The translations under genes were made by a program, and so were the position numbers. The notes below the pieces were generated by a model. It saw only the letters and a list, made by a program, of their open reading frames with translations. It had not been told where the DNA came from and ran no database searches. Positions 11,460 to 23,040 of a stretch of 64,000 nt of DNA are shown here, piece after piece (within the stretch, counting starts at the first letter, position 1; every line of letters starts with the position of its first letter). Source of the stretch: Polytrichum commune (Eukaryota > Streptophyta > Polytrichopsida > Polytrichales > Polytrichaceae); the NCBI GenBank assembly GCA_950295325.1, contig OX485808.1, positions 10,792,501 through 10,856,500 on the forward strand. The letters are read 5' to 3'.

Positions 11460-13290
11460 GGTGTGGATGCCATTGGTGTGCTTCTGTTGGGGGATGGGAT
11501 TGGTGTATGGCTTTTTCTGCTGGGTGGGGGTAGTGTGAAATTGGTGTATAGATAGTACATCGAGTTGTTGTCTGTGTGTAGGATTGTGTGTGTGTGGGCG
11601 GGTTGTGTGTTGTGTGTTGTGGTGAGCAGCGTTGTGTGTGTGCAGTCGGTGTAGACGAGCGAGCTGTGTGTGGCGAGTTATGGTAAGTGCAGGTTGGTGA
11701 TTTCTATGTGCGTTGGATGTATTGGGTGGGAGGGCTTGGGGGTGTTTCTGTGGGAGGTTGCTATATGGGGATCTTGTGTAGGGATGTGGTTGTGTGGGCT
11801 GTTGTAAGTGGTAGTGTAGTCGTTCTGCATAGTTTAGGGTGTTGCGGTATTTTTTGTCGTGTGGTTCGGTACTGAGTTCGTGATTGGTGTGGTTGATGTG
11901 TGCGAGTCTGGGTGTACTGCCGGTGCATCGGGGGGGAGCTTCATTGGTGGGGCGCGGTTGTTGTGAGGCGGGGGTGCTGCTGTGTCGACGTCGGCTACTC
12001 CATCGCTGATGTTTGGCCTATGGTGTGCGTCGGAGGAGACTGGAAGGATGCGTGCTTAGGTCGGAGGCGTGGGAGGGAAAGGTGGTATTAGCACTGGGGC
12101 TATGGTAGTGTTTGTGTTTCTGGGTATGTGTGTGTTGTGGCTGGTAATTTTTGTTTGTAGGAAGTGTGATGTGTTGGTCGATGGTTGGCTTGGCGACGTG
12201 ATGCGTTGTGCGGGAGGCGTGCGTTTGTGTGTGGCTATTTGTTCTTGATCGGTGGAGTGCAGGCGGCTGGTGGAGTCGGGTACGCAGTTGCTGGCGAGCT
12301 CTGGTAAGTGGTTGTTGAGGTTTTTTGTGTGATGTTGTTTCGTTATGTGTGATGTTGTGTGGGTGTTGTTGTGGGTATGTTGTTGGGGGCTGAAGCAGAG
12401 GGCTGGGCAGGATTGATTCCGATTCTGGTTTGAAGGTGTTGTGTGTGTGCCTGGGAGATGTGAACCTACGGGAAGTGGTGGTTTTTTGGTTGGTGTGGGA
12501 GCCATTGGGTTGTGGTTGTTGGGTGGTGGGATGGGAGTTGGGTTTTTCATGCTGTATGGGTGTTGTGTAATGTTGGTGGATGGTTGGTACACCGAGTTGT
12601 TGTCTGTGTGTGGGATTTTGCTTGTGTGAGTGGGTTGTGTGTTGTGTGTTGCGGGCGACGATGTGCGTGTGCAGCTGGTGGAGGTGGGCGAACTGCGTGT
12701 GGCGAGTTATGGTGAGTGTACTTTTGTATGTTCTGTGTGTGTTGGGCATATTGTATGGAGGGACTTGAGGACGTTTCTGTATGAAGTTGCTTTATGTGGG
12801 TCTTGTAAAGGCCTGTAATTGTATGAGCTGTTGTGAGTGGTAGTGTAGTAGCAATGTATAGTTTAGGGTTTTGCGGTACCTTGTGGCGCGTGAATCTGAG
12901 CTGGGTTCGTGGTTGGTGTGTGCAGAGCTTGATGTGCCGCCTTTGCTTCTGGAGGGAGCTCCGGTGGTGGGGCGCGATTGTTGTGAAGTGGGGATGTAGC
13001 CGTGCCGACTTCGGGTGTGCCAGCTCCGAGGTTGAGCCTCTGGAGTTTGCCGGAGGAGGTTGGCAGGAGGCGTGCGTCTAGTGTACCATCTCCGAAGTTG
13101 GGCATCTGGTGTATGTTGGAGGAGGCTGGCAGGGTGCGTGCTGTGGGTGTGCCATCTTCTAGGTTGGGCCGCTGGCGTGTATCGGAGGAGGTTGACAAGA
13201 TGCGTGCTTGGATCAGAGTCAAGGGAGGGGAAGGTGGCATTAGTGCTAGGGCAAGGATAGAGTTGGTAGTGTGCTGTTGCCGGGTTAAGG
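11460..13290 (-). repeat. LINE 5' leader: two ~1.04 kb tandem monomers with inner 66-bp repeats
   Basis: Segments near 11,549 (tacatcgagttgttgtctgt) and 12,589 (tacaccgagttgttgtctgt) start long matching stretches, and 11,880-12,100 matches 12,895-13,260, giving an offset of about 1,040 bp. Inside the second monomer, 13,015-13,215 contains three ~66-bp subrepeats, read on the sense strand as ~22-residue units of the type QPRRWHTHSTHPASLLQHTP. Repeated 5' monomers act as promoters in some LINEs (mouse L1); that role here is inferred. Confidence 0.65.
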
Positions 13291-13619
13291 TAGATCAGTG
13301 TACATAACACTATTAGGGTTGCGAAGAGTTGTTTTTGGCAGCGACATTTTTGTTGAACTCTTGGTACTGCCTTGCAAATACGGATATTATGCACTGGATC
13401 TCTCGCTGCACATGCTCGCGTTGTCTGTTTGTGGTTGGCGCCGGTAGTTGCATATGTGATTGTCTCTTCTCTTGCGATCGGTGCATTGTCTCTTCTCTTG
13501 CGATCGGTGCTTGTTGGTGTGGGTTCTGCGGCGGCGGGGAGCTCCGTCGGGTGCATCGCTCCAGCCTCGTGTGCTATTGACCAGTTTGTCCGAGACCTTG
13601 TGGGGACCAATAAGGACAT
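12792..13619 (-). CDS. Possible upstream ORF of the LINE (275 aa, unknown)
   Basis: I do not recognise it. The frame starts about 20 bp inside the skew boundary of the LINE and is on the same strand. It has a basic N-terminal half, one hydrophobic run (LFATLIVLCTLIYL) that could be a membrane anchor, then three ~22-residue repeats with an RRWHT/LLxxTP core. The sense strand is poor in T and G, so long open frames occur by chance and this may be leader rather than protein. A second open frame of 243 codons (12749-12018) lies between it and ORF1 and has the same caveat. Confidence 0.25.
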   Translation of the reverse strand: MSLLVPTRSRTNWSIAHEAGAMHPTELPAAAEPTPTSTDRKRRDNAPIAREETITYATTGANHKQTTRACAARDPVHNIRICKAVPRVQQKCRCQKQLFATLIVLCTLIYLNPATAHYQLYPCPSTNATFPSLDSDPSTHLVNLLRYTPAAQPRRWHTHSTHPASLLQHTPDAQLRRWYTRRTPPANLLRQTPEAQPRSWHTRSRHGYIPTSQQSRPTTGAPSRSKGGTSSSAHTNHEPSSDSRATRYRKTLNYTLLLHYHSQQLIQLQAFTRPT

Positions 13620-13639
13620 TGTTATTATGTATGGTGCTC

Positions 13640-15660
13640 ACACCATTGTATGTCAAACGTTCACAAGATTATTTAACGAAGGAAATTGTTTTTGTCATAT
13701 GATTTGAGGAGGTTAAGTTTTCTTCATTGTTGTGGAATTCAAATTGCCGCATGAACCAATTATTGATTATGTTATATTGTAGCATGGGGGATGTCACAAA
13801 GAACGCTTTGGCTTCAAGGGCACATGGACACCAAACCTTCTCCAGTTTGACAACTCGTACCCAAGTAATCATATATGCTTGTTGTAAGCCGAAGCCCTTT
13901 GTTTTAATTATAAGGATTTTTTGTTGATCATTGTAAATGGGTTATTGGGATAAATAGATTTAACATGAAATGATTCAAAATGTAGGGTACTATTGTAGGG
14001 TCAAAATGATGGTCTCTTGATGTTACCTTCCAATAAAGCCCTTCTTGACAATCTTAACACATGCATTGTGCGAGTTGAATGCCAAGGTATTGTGATTTCT
14101 CTTTCTAAAAGTAATTCTAGTATTGGTGAGTGACACTTTGTTCGGAGACGAGGTTTGAGGATTTTACAAGTCTTATTTTAAGCATATGTGAATAATAACC
14201 ACTGCACATAATTCTATGTTATTCCATTTTTTTGAAACTAGAATACCTAGTGTTTGTGCATAATGAGAACAAGTTCTTTGTGGACTACGCAAGTCCCATC
14301 AAAAGTTGTTTGAACTTGGGTAAGTTAAACAACCCACCTTTGATTTTGGAATTTAGTGAATGCTCATATATGCTCCCACTAGATGTGTCTATTATGTCCT
14401 TGCTTATGACAACTCAATTTTACTTGTCCCACAACTTTGCATAGGCATAAGAATTGTTTCAATTTGAAATGTGGGTTTCCCATTTTGTGCAACAGGGGTG
14501 GTTTGGAGGTGCACAAATGGATAGGAGAGGTTCACATTTACAAATAGATTGATAAATAAACATCATAGGATCATGTGGGTATCTTAGGGTGGTATATAAC
14601 CTAGTGTGTGCTAATGTGTATGCTCCAAAGTTAGACAAATATTTTTGTATAAGTGAATGGTCAACTTTGGCAATGTTATTATATTTTTGTATGTCATGTT
14701 TGATGCATGTCTACTATGGCGTAAATAAGGATACCTTGACTTATGAGGTCTCCTTGGGGAAAGAACTCACTTGGCACAATTTTCTCATACTTGGATATCC
14801 ATCTTTGTAGCGTTCTACACAACCAACAATAGTCGCAATAAGAGAAAAGATAGAAAAGGTTGGTGGATTCCACATCATTGCCATGACTTTTTGAACATTG
14901 TAAGGCTCCAACTTGGCTAACATCTTTTTAAGCTATTTTTTTTTCTCTCACTTGAAGATATAAGACAATAAATTATTTCGGATCCTCCTCTCATGTAACG
15001 GTTCGACATGAAAGGCAACATAATAAATTAGGAGAACAATCGCTCTATGAAACATGAGGTACACAAATAGTGCTAGCTCGTTCCCATACCAAAAAAATGG
15101 CTCTATTATGACTTGCAATTTACAAATCGTAGTCCATGGAATTTGCATGTAGAATTCAACCGTCGAGGATGTTTTCAAGTCGACACAAAGATTACAAAGA
15201 GATAGGAGTAGGAGATCACAAAGAGTAGGATTGGAGACACAAATACTACATGTGTTAATTGAATCTTCGTGGGCTCATGGGAGGAGGGAAGTGGGGTTTA
15301 CACATTGAGTTTGAAATTTTTTGCTATTCAAAAGATTGCAAGAAGATTGGAATCGACGATGACTTCTGAGAATCCATGTTCATGCGAGATTGGAATTGCT
15401 TTTTCTTCCCATCCCATTTGATGTGCACCGTCTATAGGGTTTCATCGACAGGGAATGCGTCAAGTTGAAAGACATGTACATGCTCATGTATTCATCAAGT
15501 GCATCTTCAATCTTTGAGAAGGACAAGGTGTGTCAAAGTATGGATGTATGGTTGCCATGCCGCATGCCAATTGCTAAAATTGTGCACAAATGGTATGCAT
15601 TTGCAGCAGAATTGGAGAAAAAGCAAAGTGAAAGTAGGGCACATAGAGACATAAATGTTT
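13640..15660. other. Intergenic region without recognisable gene
   Basis: AT-rich DNA between the LINE and the F-box-type gene. Only short open frames without recognisable domains are present. The part just before 15,660 should contain the promoter and any 5' exon of the downstream gene; I could not place either. Confidence 0.5.
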
Positions 15661-15664
15661 GCCA

Positions 15665-18600
15665 ATGTTCTGTTGCAAGTCCCAGGCAGCTATTGAAGTG
15701 CATGACTCTATAACACTCATCTCACCTGCTTCAACACTTCAATCAAATTCTCCAACCAAATGCACCGACATTATACCTCATATCATCCTCTTCTCGGAGA
15801 CTGCCAACAACTCTCCATCAAGAGATGCATACGAATCAATCACTCCAAAGCAACTTGCCACACCACCGATCACAAAGAATTTGTCTATCAGTACTACCAA
15901 CGAGTTCATCGCAGAATCACACCATGAAGGAATCATCCACCGCAACCTCATCATTCTTGATCCATCGGACAACTACGAGGAAACGGAGGACCCTAAACCT
16001 GTGATTGCAGGAATCCCTGTTCAAGAATACTATGACATCAACATAGCACGGTGGGACGAGCGGTTGTTCTCGAGCACGCCTGCTTCTGAACATGGCACAT
16101 ACTTCCCTGTGCTCATCAACCAAGAGACTAGAGAACTTTTGCTATACAACGAGAATCAACAAACATGGCGAGACCATTGCCAGAAACCGGACTGGCTTAC
16201 CATCCCTGGGATTGATTTCCTCCCGAGTGAAGTGGACAACATCATCGCTGGAGATGGAGGTCTTCTTTGTGTAAACGGAGGCACTCAACCTCGCAGTCGA
16301 AACATCCACACCCCTCCAATCCCGCATGCTGAAGACTACAACCTCCACCAGTACCCGCAACAATCCATCCTCGTTGTATGTAACCCACTGACACATGAAC
16401 TCAAATTCATTCCTCGCCATGCAAACAAGAAGCTCGACCGCAAGGTCGCATGCATGCAAATCTTATCAAACCATCCTCCTAATCCTCTCTCTAACCCTAA
16501 AACAACATCCTCATCAGACACAAGACCTCCTCCCAAGACACGGTATCAATTACATGTCCTCGGCACCCATTACGAGCCACCAACATTGCACGGACCCGGA
16601 TCCCATGAGCTCATCTTGATGACCTATGATTCGAGGTCGGATTCTTGGATTTACGGCACGGTGGTCGGGCGAGCTAGGGTTTCGAGTTTTGCGAAGACGG
16701 GGATTGCGTGCACGGAGGATGGATTCTACCTTGGTGGTCAAGAGGAGACGGACGAGTGCACAATGGTGAAGGAGGATGTGCATGCAAAACGCATATGCAC
16801 CTTCGCACATGAAAGATCGGGTTGTCGATCGCGAGCTCGGAGAGTGTGGGTGAATAAGATCTTCTACGTGCAAGCATCATCACTCAATTGGCATTCCGTC
16901 GACTTTCGTGTGGCTAATGTTGGGGATTGTCGGCTGATTGGTGGTTCTAAGGGCTTGCAAGCTCCACGCGTCGTGCAATGCCGACCAGGAGGTCCAGTGT
17001 AAGTGTCAACCAAAAGGTCTAGTCAACCACAATGGCCAACCCCTTCAAATTGCTCACTATTGAGGTTATCAACATACAGTCTACCCTCTATAAATGTTAA
17101 CCCTCGGGAGTGGATCAAAGTTAACATTTATAGAGGTGTTAACAGTTAACAATTATAAAATTATTTTTTTGAGCAATATACAAATCTTAACATTTATAAA
17201 TGTAAGCAATTGTGAAGAGTCCTTGTGAGAGAATACCATTCATAAAATTGCAAACCCAATCAAAACTTTATTCAATATCAAGTTTACAAATCACGGGTGA
17301 AGTATGAATCAATGGTTCTTTGGTGAGATTCATCTGCATGCACAACTTGCAAATATTTCTCAATCTGCACCAACAAACCCACATACTTGGACACATCACA
17401 TGAACGTGATTCCATGTACCTTCTAATGGTACCAAAACTAGATTGCGAGTCACTATAAGATGGAATGGGTTCCACCTCACACTCCTCTCCCTCACAATCA
17501 TATTATGGTTGTATTTCATTCGTTAACATTTATAGAGTCAAATTTACAAAGAAGGGAGTACCATTTTGTTAACAGTTAACACGTTTAACATTTATAGTGT
17601 GCAATATGTGGGGAGTAGAAGAAAGTTAACATTTAGAGAGGGTTAACACTTATAGGTGTAACATTTATAGAGGGTGGACTGTATATATCAAGGGGTCACA
17701 TGTATGATGTTGTTTATTTTTTAAACCTAATGGAGATGCAAGATTACTCAACAACACAAATATGCTCCACACGTCCATGTATTCGATTGTCCATGAATAG
17801 TGTCCTCAAGACTCACCCTCTTGCCTATATTTAGCTTGAAGTCGGGTTGATTGGCGAGGTTCTATCCAATAGCTATATATTCACCGCCTTTTGAAAGGAA
17901 GAGAACTAAACCTCACACTTCAATAATGTCATGTTTGAAGCTGAAATAAATAAAAAAATCTCCCAATAAATTTGGTTTCTTCGATTCTATGAACTATGGG
18001 GAGGAAGCACCGCTTGTAGGTGAACTTGAACAAGTCCAGTGTAAGTCTAGTCTCCAAGTCACCCACCATGGCAACTAGGCCTATCTCTACAAAATTTCTT
18101 AGTAAGGACATCAACCACATGAGGTAAAAATATTTGACTAGTTTTTCTTTTTTATTGGAGGTACAAGGAGCCGAAGAAATAACAACCTCTTGCTATTCAT
18201 ATTCACTCTAACTTCTGTCATATCATGTACGTGACAACCAAAATGCATGTGATATTAAGGAGATATGCAATGTTAACATGGATGCATGATAATAGAAAAC
18301 TAGTGTAGTGTGTGACATTATGGAATATCACAAAGTCAACATTGCAATATTGACAATAATGATAGTAATGATGTGTGCGAGTGCGTGGTTTGAATTCTTT
18401 GGCGGATTACTTTAATGTCAAAACCCATGACATATGGGAGGGAAATGTGACAACAAGGTGGGAGATCTAACCTAAGAACATCCATTCCCCATGGTTTCAA
18501 GATATGAGAGAGGGAGTGACATTAAGGAGGGTGATATCACGGAGTTTAAGGTGTATTTGTTTGCTTTGCATGTGGGAAGAGACCTAGGGGTGGTCTTTGT

Positions 18601-19252
18601 AATGGGCCAAAGTTTGGCATCCAATATAATCGACCACATATGGTGTTAATAACTCGCTCTTCAAGTGGAGCCTAGTTGCAAGTGACATTCATGTAAAGTG
18701 GTCTCTAAAATGAGCCAAAAATTTGGTCTTGGTTGGACAACCAACCACAACTGGCCACATGTGCAAGATACCACTAGGGTTGAGCACTAGAAACGAAGGG
18801 AGTTTTTTTTTTAAAAAATAAAAATAAAAATCACATCAAATAAACAAATGAAACAAATCGCATTGCAGACAAGGGATTCACCTCGTTGAATTATGCATCG
18901 TTGCAGGTATGTTGTGACGAGAGCCAAAGTGGCACCCACAACAATAGAGATTTATGAGGTTGTGATCGTGGGTGGTGTCCCGGTAGGTGAGTTTCCTTTG
19001 GTGACAAAGATGCCGAAAGACATTTACTCCAACTTGTTCGAGAACGAGGCGCCACTCAAGGAGTACAAGTGCACCGCCGGTTGTGATTACATATGCTTCT
19101 TAGTAGGAGCTCCCAACCAATCGACGGTAGGGTTTTGTGATTTGAAAAAGCAAGAATGGTTCATGTCGATTTTCCCTCCCGATCCAAAGTGCTTGGGACA
19201 CTATGCATTGGGTGATTGTAGGTGGACTCCGGATTGGAACGCACGGCCGTAG
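15665..19252 (+). CDS. F-box/kelch-like protein, two coding exons, N-terminal F-box not seen
   Basis: Exon 1 is 15665-16998 and exon 2 is 18907-19252. The donor GTAAGT starts at 16999 and the acceptor ends GTTGCAG at 18906. The phase-2 junction joins GGPV to YVVTRAK and keeps the frame, giving about 559 residues. Pattern of the plant F-box-associated kelch-like domain: TYFPVLINQETRELLLYN, GDGGLLCVNGG, VVCNPLTHELKFIP, MTYDSRSDSW, then EIYEVVIVGG..GEFPLVTKMP and CDYICFLVG..VGFCDLKKQEW. Such proteins select substrates for SCF ubiquitin ligases. I find no F-box helix pattern upstream; the first ~130 residues are low-complexity. The gene may begin in an unseen 5' exon or be a truncated member. An AATAAA lies near 19,377. 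The start ATG at 15665 is only the first one in frame. Confidence 0.68.
17077..17681. mobile_element. Tc1/mariner (pogo/Lemi-like) MITE with TA duplication
   Basis: Ends CAGTCTACCCTCTATAAATG and ..ATAGAGGGTGGACTG form inverted repeats, flanked by TA on both sides (17,075-76 and 17,682-83). The CAGT..CCTCTATAAAT terminus resembles plant pogo-type elements. The interior is non-coding and rich in gttaacatttatag motifs. Confidence 0.72.
18228..18572 (+). repeat. Inverted repeat arm (left)
   Basis: Matches the reverse complement of 20,868-21,325: for example tgttaacatggatgcatgat here and atcatgcatccatgttaaca there, and ggaaatgtgacaa versus ttgtcacatttc. Two copies of a dispersed repeat in opposite orientation enclose exon 2 of the F-box-type gene. 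Confidence 0.6.
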
Positions 19253-19259
19253 ACTCTTA

Positions 19260-20867
19260 TTGGAATGATTCTCTTATAAAAAAATTGATCACCCACCCAA
19301 CTTTGCATTCTAATCATCAAACTTGTGAAATAATCCTCAAATAACACATGTGTGTGGTACTTTGGGCCTACATAAAAATAAATTTACAATCATTGTTGTT
19401 AAATTATACAACTAGTGGATTGATTTTTTACCTAAATCTTACCTCACCAAGTCTTGTGCATGATTGAACATTATTTTAAAATGCTAATTTTTTGACCCCC
19501 CTTTGACACTCCCTCCCTTGTAATTTAGCATTGCTAGGGGGGGGGGGTTGCAATAAACATTGACCTACTTTTGCAAGGATGCTTTACAAACAAGTGCTCT
19601 ATGCATGACCATACCTCCGCTATTTTAACAAAAGAGTTTGTATGAACATATACATCACTTTAGAAATAAATAAAAACCAACATATTATCCCATATCATGC
19701 AAGATACGTACTATTCCCTCAACTTGTATTTCCTTAGTCTTCCCCTTATCCTCGACCATACTTGTCTTCAATTCTAATTTACACACCTCATCCTACTAAT
19801 GACGTGGAATGCTAACCATCTCATTTATAGTCTTTCAAAAAACATTTCAATTCTCAACAACATCGTTAAATTTCTTTCACTTGTTATCTTCTTGATAATG
19901 AACTCTTGACAAATATGTAGACTTAGTCTAAATGTGGGAAATATCCGGGAACACTATGTGGAATATTGTTAGTCCTACAAAACATAGTTATAGATCTAAA
20001 TAATGTTATGCTATCATACCACACAATTCATTTCATTGAGTTAGAGTGAAACAATAGGTCTATTTGTTCTTATTGGTTTAAACAAAGATATGCAAAATAA
20101 ACAATCATTTTGTTCACATCCTATCACGCCATTGGCTTATTGTAACAATCCATTCCAATCTACTTATGCTAAACTAATTATGATACATAGACTAGTATTT
20201 GAAGATTTATGGACTTTTGGGCCAAATTCATACTAAACTATTGTTGCATGCCCGCTCTTATATCTCCATTATGGTGCCAAATGTGTGCGAACATCATGTC
20301 CAAGGTTACTCAATATACAATCATATACATAATGGTTACATGGTGGGTACACATAACAACACTTGAAACACAAGTGTGCACGTTTCCAAAAACTGCTTGC
20401 TTATATTTGAACTCATCAAAAGTCCGGAATCACCTAAATATTGGTTCATAGTGTGAACATATGTATAGTATTAAAACTCTAAAGTGTGGCCCCGCATTAT
20501 ACACCAACACTTGTAAAAATAGTTTGCAATGCTAATTACACTTGTCGTGCCGCATAGTCCCTACTCTATCCAACTCCTTATGCCAAAGGTCTCATCGTTG
20601 GGCTTCTCATTTGGGTGAGTGCGACAAATCACTCCAAATGTTAAGTCTACAAGTACCCTTGGATTAATGAACATCAATCCAGATGCATGCCTTCACAATG
20701 TGATTGCAATGCCTATTCTATGTTTTTTTTTTCCGTCTTCTTTAGTATATATGCTTGGAGTTGGGGACTAGGGACAATTCAATCAAGGGAATAGAAGACC
20801 ACCACTTAAACTTGGAAAGCACATAGTTAGTGCGGTATAAATCCAATTAGCTTCCAACATCGATGAC
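19260..20867. other. Downstream intergenic DNA, nothing identified
   Basis: AT-rich stretch with short unrecognised open frames and one G run near 19,540. Possible 3' UTR of the F-box-type gene in the first ~130 bp. Confidence 0.4.
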
Positions 20868-21325
20868 TTTGGCATACAAATAATCACCTTAAACTTTGTA
20901 ATATCAACCTCCATGATGTCATACACTCTCTAATATCCCAAGACACTAGGGAACGGATGTTTGTAGTTCAAACCTCACTCCTTATTGTCACATTTCTCTC
21001 TTTTATATCACGAAATTTGTCATTAATTCAAACCACCCAAGAAGTCAACCCACATCCTCGCATTGCACCATGTGGAGTGTCACCTTCTTCTTCTTCCTCC
21101 TCTTATGCCACTTGTTGAATGTTGGTGCATGCGTCTGCCACATTGCCTGGGAAAGCCAAGTGGAGTGGACCACACTAGTGTAGGTGACGGGAGAACAAAT
21201 TCAAATTGTCCTCACATCTCCTTTGTGTTATTCCACAACGTCACATGCTACACTAATTCTATAGTATCATGCATCCATGTTAACACTACAAAACTCCGTA
21301 ATATCACTTGCACTTTGTTGCCATA
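20868..21325 (-). repeat. Inverted repeat arm (right)
   Basis: Partner of 18,228-18,572 in opposite orientation, longer by about 110 bp through small indels. No open frame is conserved between the copies. Confidence 0.6.
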
Positions 21326-21591
21326 GGTGTGATGCTATAGATTTTAGAGTGTAGTGGTTATGTTGGGTAACCACTTGGGGACACCCGTTATGACATGTAG
21401 CCTCACACCCTGAGCCAAACCTACCCAAGGCACTACGACATCTCTCAAAACAGTCACCCACTTTGATGATATTGGATCATGTATTCAAAACATAGTCACC
21501 ATTCTAAGATCAATACGTAACATAATTAGGCATGCCTATACGATGATTCTAAAAGTTGAAAAATCTTCACTTTTACCTCTTACAACTTTTA

Positions 21592-22012
21592 AGGTAGAAA
21601 TACCATAACTTGTTAACCACCCTCTAGCTGTGCACTAGACTGCCGTCATAATGGTGAAGTACCATTTCTAAAACGGATCATGGCTCAGCAACAACTTCAA
21701 TGCGTGTACACTTAGTGTAGCCAATGGGAGTCAAGTGTTAATGTACTCATGAGGTAACCGATTTAGGCGATGTTACGTATGGAAATGCAGATAACTGTGT
21801 TCGGTGTAGGGAGAATCTAATGAACGAGTAGGGGATTGGACAACTTTCCACTTTGAAAAATTGTAGTATTTTTTGTATGGGACCAAAAAATACGAAACAA
21901 CTTGCATTCTTCGTGAATCCTTCTTGCCTATCTTGGGAAATTATCTCATGATTGTCAGACCAGATCTTCAATGTGAATCACCTTATTTTCACGGGTTATG
22001 GTATTTCTACCT
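21592..22012. mobile_element. 421-bp MITE with TA duplication, copy 1
   Basis: Termini AGGTAGAAATACCATAAC and GTTATGGTATTTCTACCT, with TA on each side. The same element with the same length occurs at 57,555-57,975. No coding capacity; Tc1/mariner-type by target duplication only. Confidence 0.75.
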
Positions 22013-22191
22013 TACATCTTGACCCTACTTCTCAAACTTAAAATGACAATCTTTGTCACAAGTCGCATTGATTGCTAACTTATCAACTGGATTAGATAAG
22101 TGGTGTTGCAATCCAACTGTCAAAGAGTGTTTGTGGAGTTAAAGATCATAATTCCCACAGCCAGGGCCACATAACTTTACTTAGCTAATAA

Positions 22192-22692
22192 GGGCCACTT
22201 CACACACGAGACTGAGAGCCCGTGACCATTACACTTCAAGCACTCTCATTGGTGGAAAAGGTGGAGCCTGTCCAAGTTCGCTTCACACTACGCTTGAGGG
22301 ACCAACGGAGTATGTGATTGCAAGATGGATGTAAAGTCTGCGTGGTTTCCTACATGGCATCGAATGGGTCATGTTTCTTGGTCACTTGGATCATTTTAAA
22401 AAACCACCTCTTGGAAGTAGGTCTAACACAAAACTGGGAGACCATTACACTCCGAACACTCAGAACCGTTGATTTATTCTATTTTATCATGCGTGAGGAC
22501 CTGCATGATTAGAAATTTATTGACATAGCATTTGGTTGAGGGCCCGGTCACATATGACTTCACACTACCCACTTGAGGGTCCGTGACCACAGTACATGAG
22601 TTTGGAAGTGTGTTGGGACGGCCTTTGGACACTTTCTTTTGGGCTCTCACAATTTCATGGTCACGGCTCTTGGCTCGTGTGTGAAGTGGCCC
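22192..22692. mobile_element. PIF/Harbinger-like MITE, TAA duplication
   Basis: Inverted ends GGGCCACTTCACACACGAGA and its mirror TCGTGTGTGAAGTGGCCC; TAA at 22,189-91 and 22,693-95. No open frame of interest. Confidence 0.75.
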
Positions 22693-22739
22693 TAAGGCCA
22701 CCCAAGAATTCCAGACCCCTTTGTTCTTCTTACTAAGAA

Positions 22740-23040
22740 CAATCAATCCCATGCAAAACCCTAACCCTAGCCCTGACCATCGAGATACTTCGCGAACGTT
22801 CGTCTGCCCTTCGTCTCCCGTCTTTTTGTTGCACCCTTCTCCTTCCATTCCATCAATCTCCTCGCAGACTCGTCTCTTTCCCTCGTACGCGTGCTTGTTG
22901 TGCATTCGTACCGTCCATTTGAACGATTTCGATCTTGACGTCGCTTAATCCTTGCTCATTGCATCGGGAGAACACGGTAGATGAAGTGAGAATTCTTTGA
23001 ACCAGGGTTGAACTTTGGTAGCACTGAAGAATTCAGAAAG
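22740..23040 (+). promoter_or_regulatory. Possible transcription start region / 5' non-coding exon
   Basis: A locally GC-richer, pyrimidine-rich stretch (ttcgtctcccgtctttttg, ctcctcgcagactcgtctc) ends in a plausible donor, cagaaag|GTACGT at 23,041. It lies 2.1 kb ahead of the Hikeshi-like exon and could be its 5' UTR. This rests on composition only. Confidence 0.2.

Larger units (their letters stand above)
1..13640 (-). mobile_element. Very long LINE (non-LTR retrotransposon), 3' end cut by window edge
   Basis: Everything from the left edge to roughly 13.6 kb reads as one retroelement on the minus strand: repeat-built 5' leader, ORF1, ORF2 with endonuclease, reverse transcriptase and RNase H. 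The sense strand is markedly A/C-rich (plus strand G/T-rich) throughout, and this skew stops near 13.6 kb, which is how I place the 5' boundary; I see no target-site duplication there. The 3' end is missing: aligning by eye with the remnant at 51.7-53.1 kb, position 1 corresponds to about 52,745, so roughly 110 codons plus the 3' UTR lie outside. At over 13 kb the element is about twice the usual LINE length. EEP-RT-RNase H order plus the C-terminal finger points to an I-group-like rather than plant L1-like lineage (inference). Confidence 0.85.
16999..18906 (+). other. Intron of the F-box-type gene
   Basis: A 1,908-bp GT-AG intron. It holds a 605-bp TA-flanked MITE near its 5' end and the left arm of an inverted repeat (18,228-18,572). 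Removing it restores a continuous protein of the expected domain order, which is the main support. Confidence 0.65.

Noticed and set aside
13640-15400. LTR retrotransposon or pararetrovirus remnant
   Set aside because: No protease, integrase, RT or coat-protein motif and no LTR pair could be found.
15465-15713. 82-codon ORF upstream of the F-box-type exon as its missing F-box
   Set aside because: It is in another frame, overlaps the exon start and lacks the F-box leucine/proline pattern.
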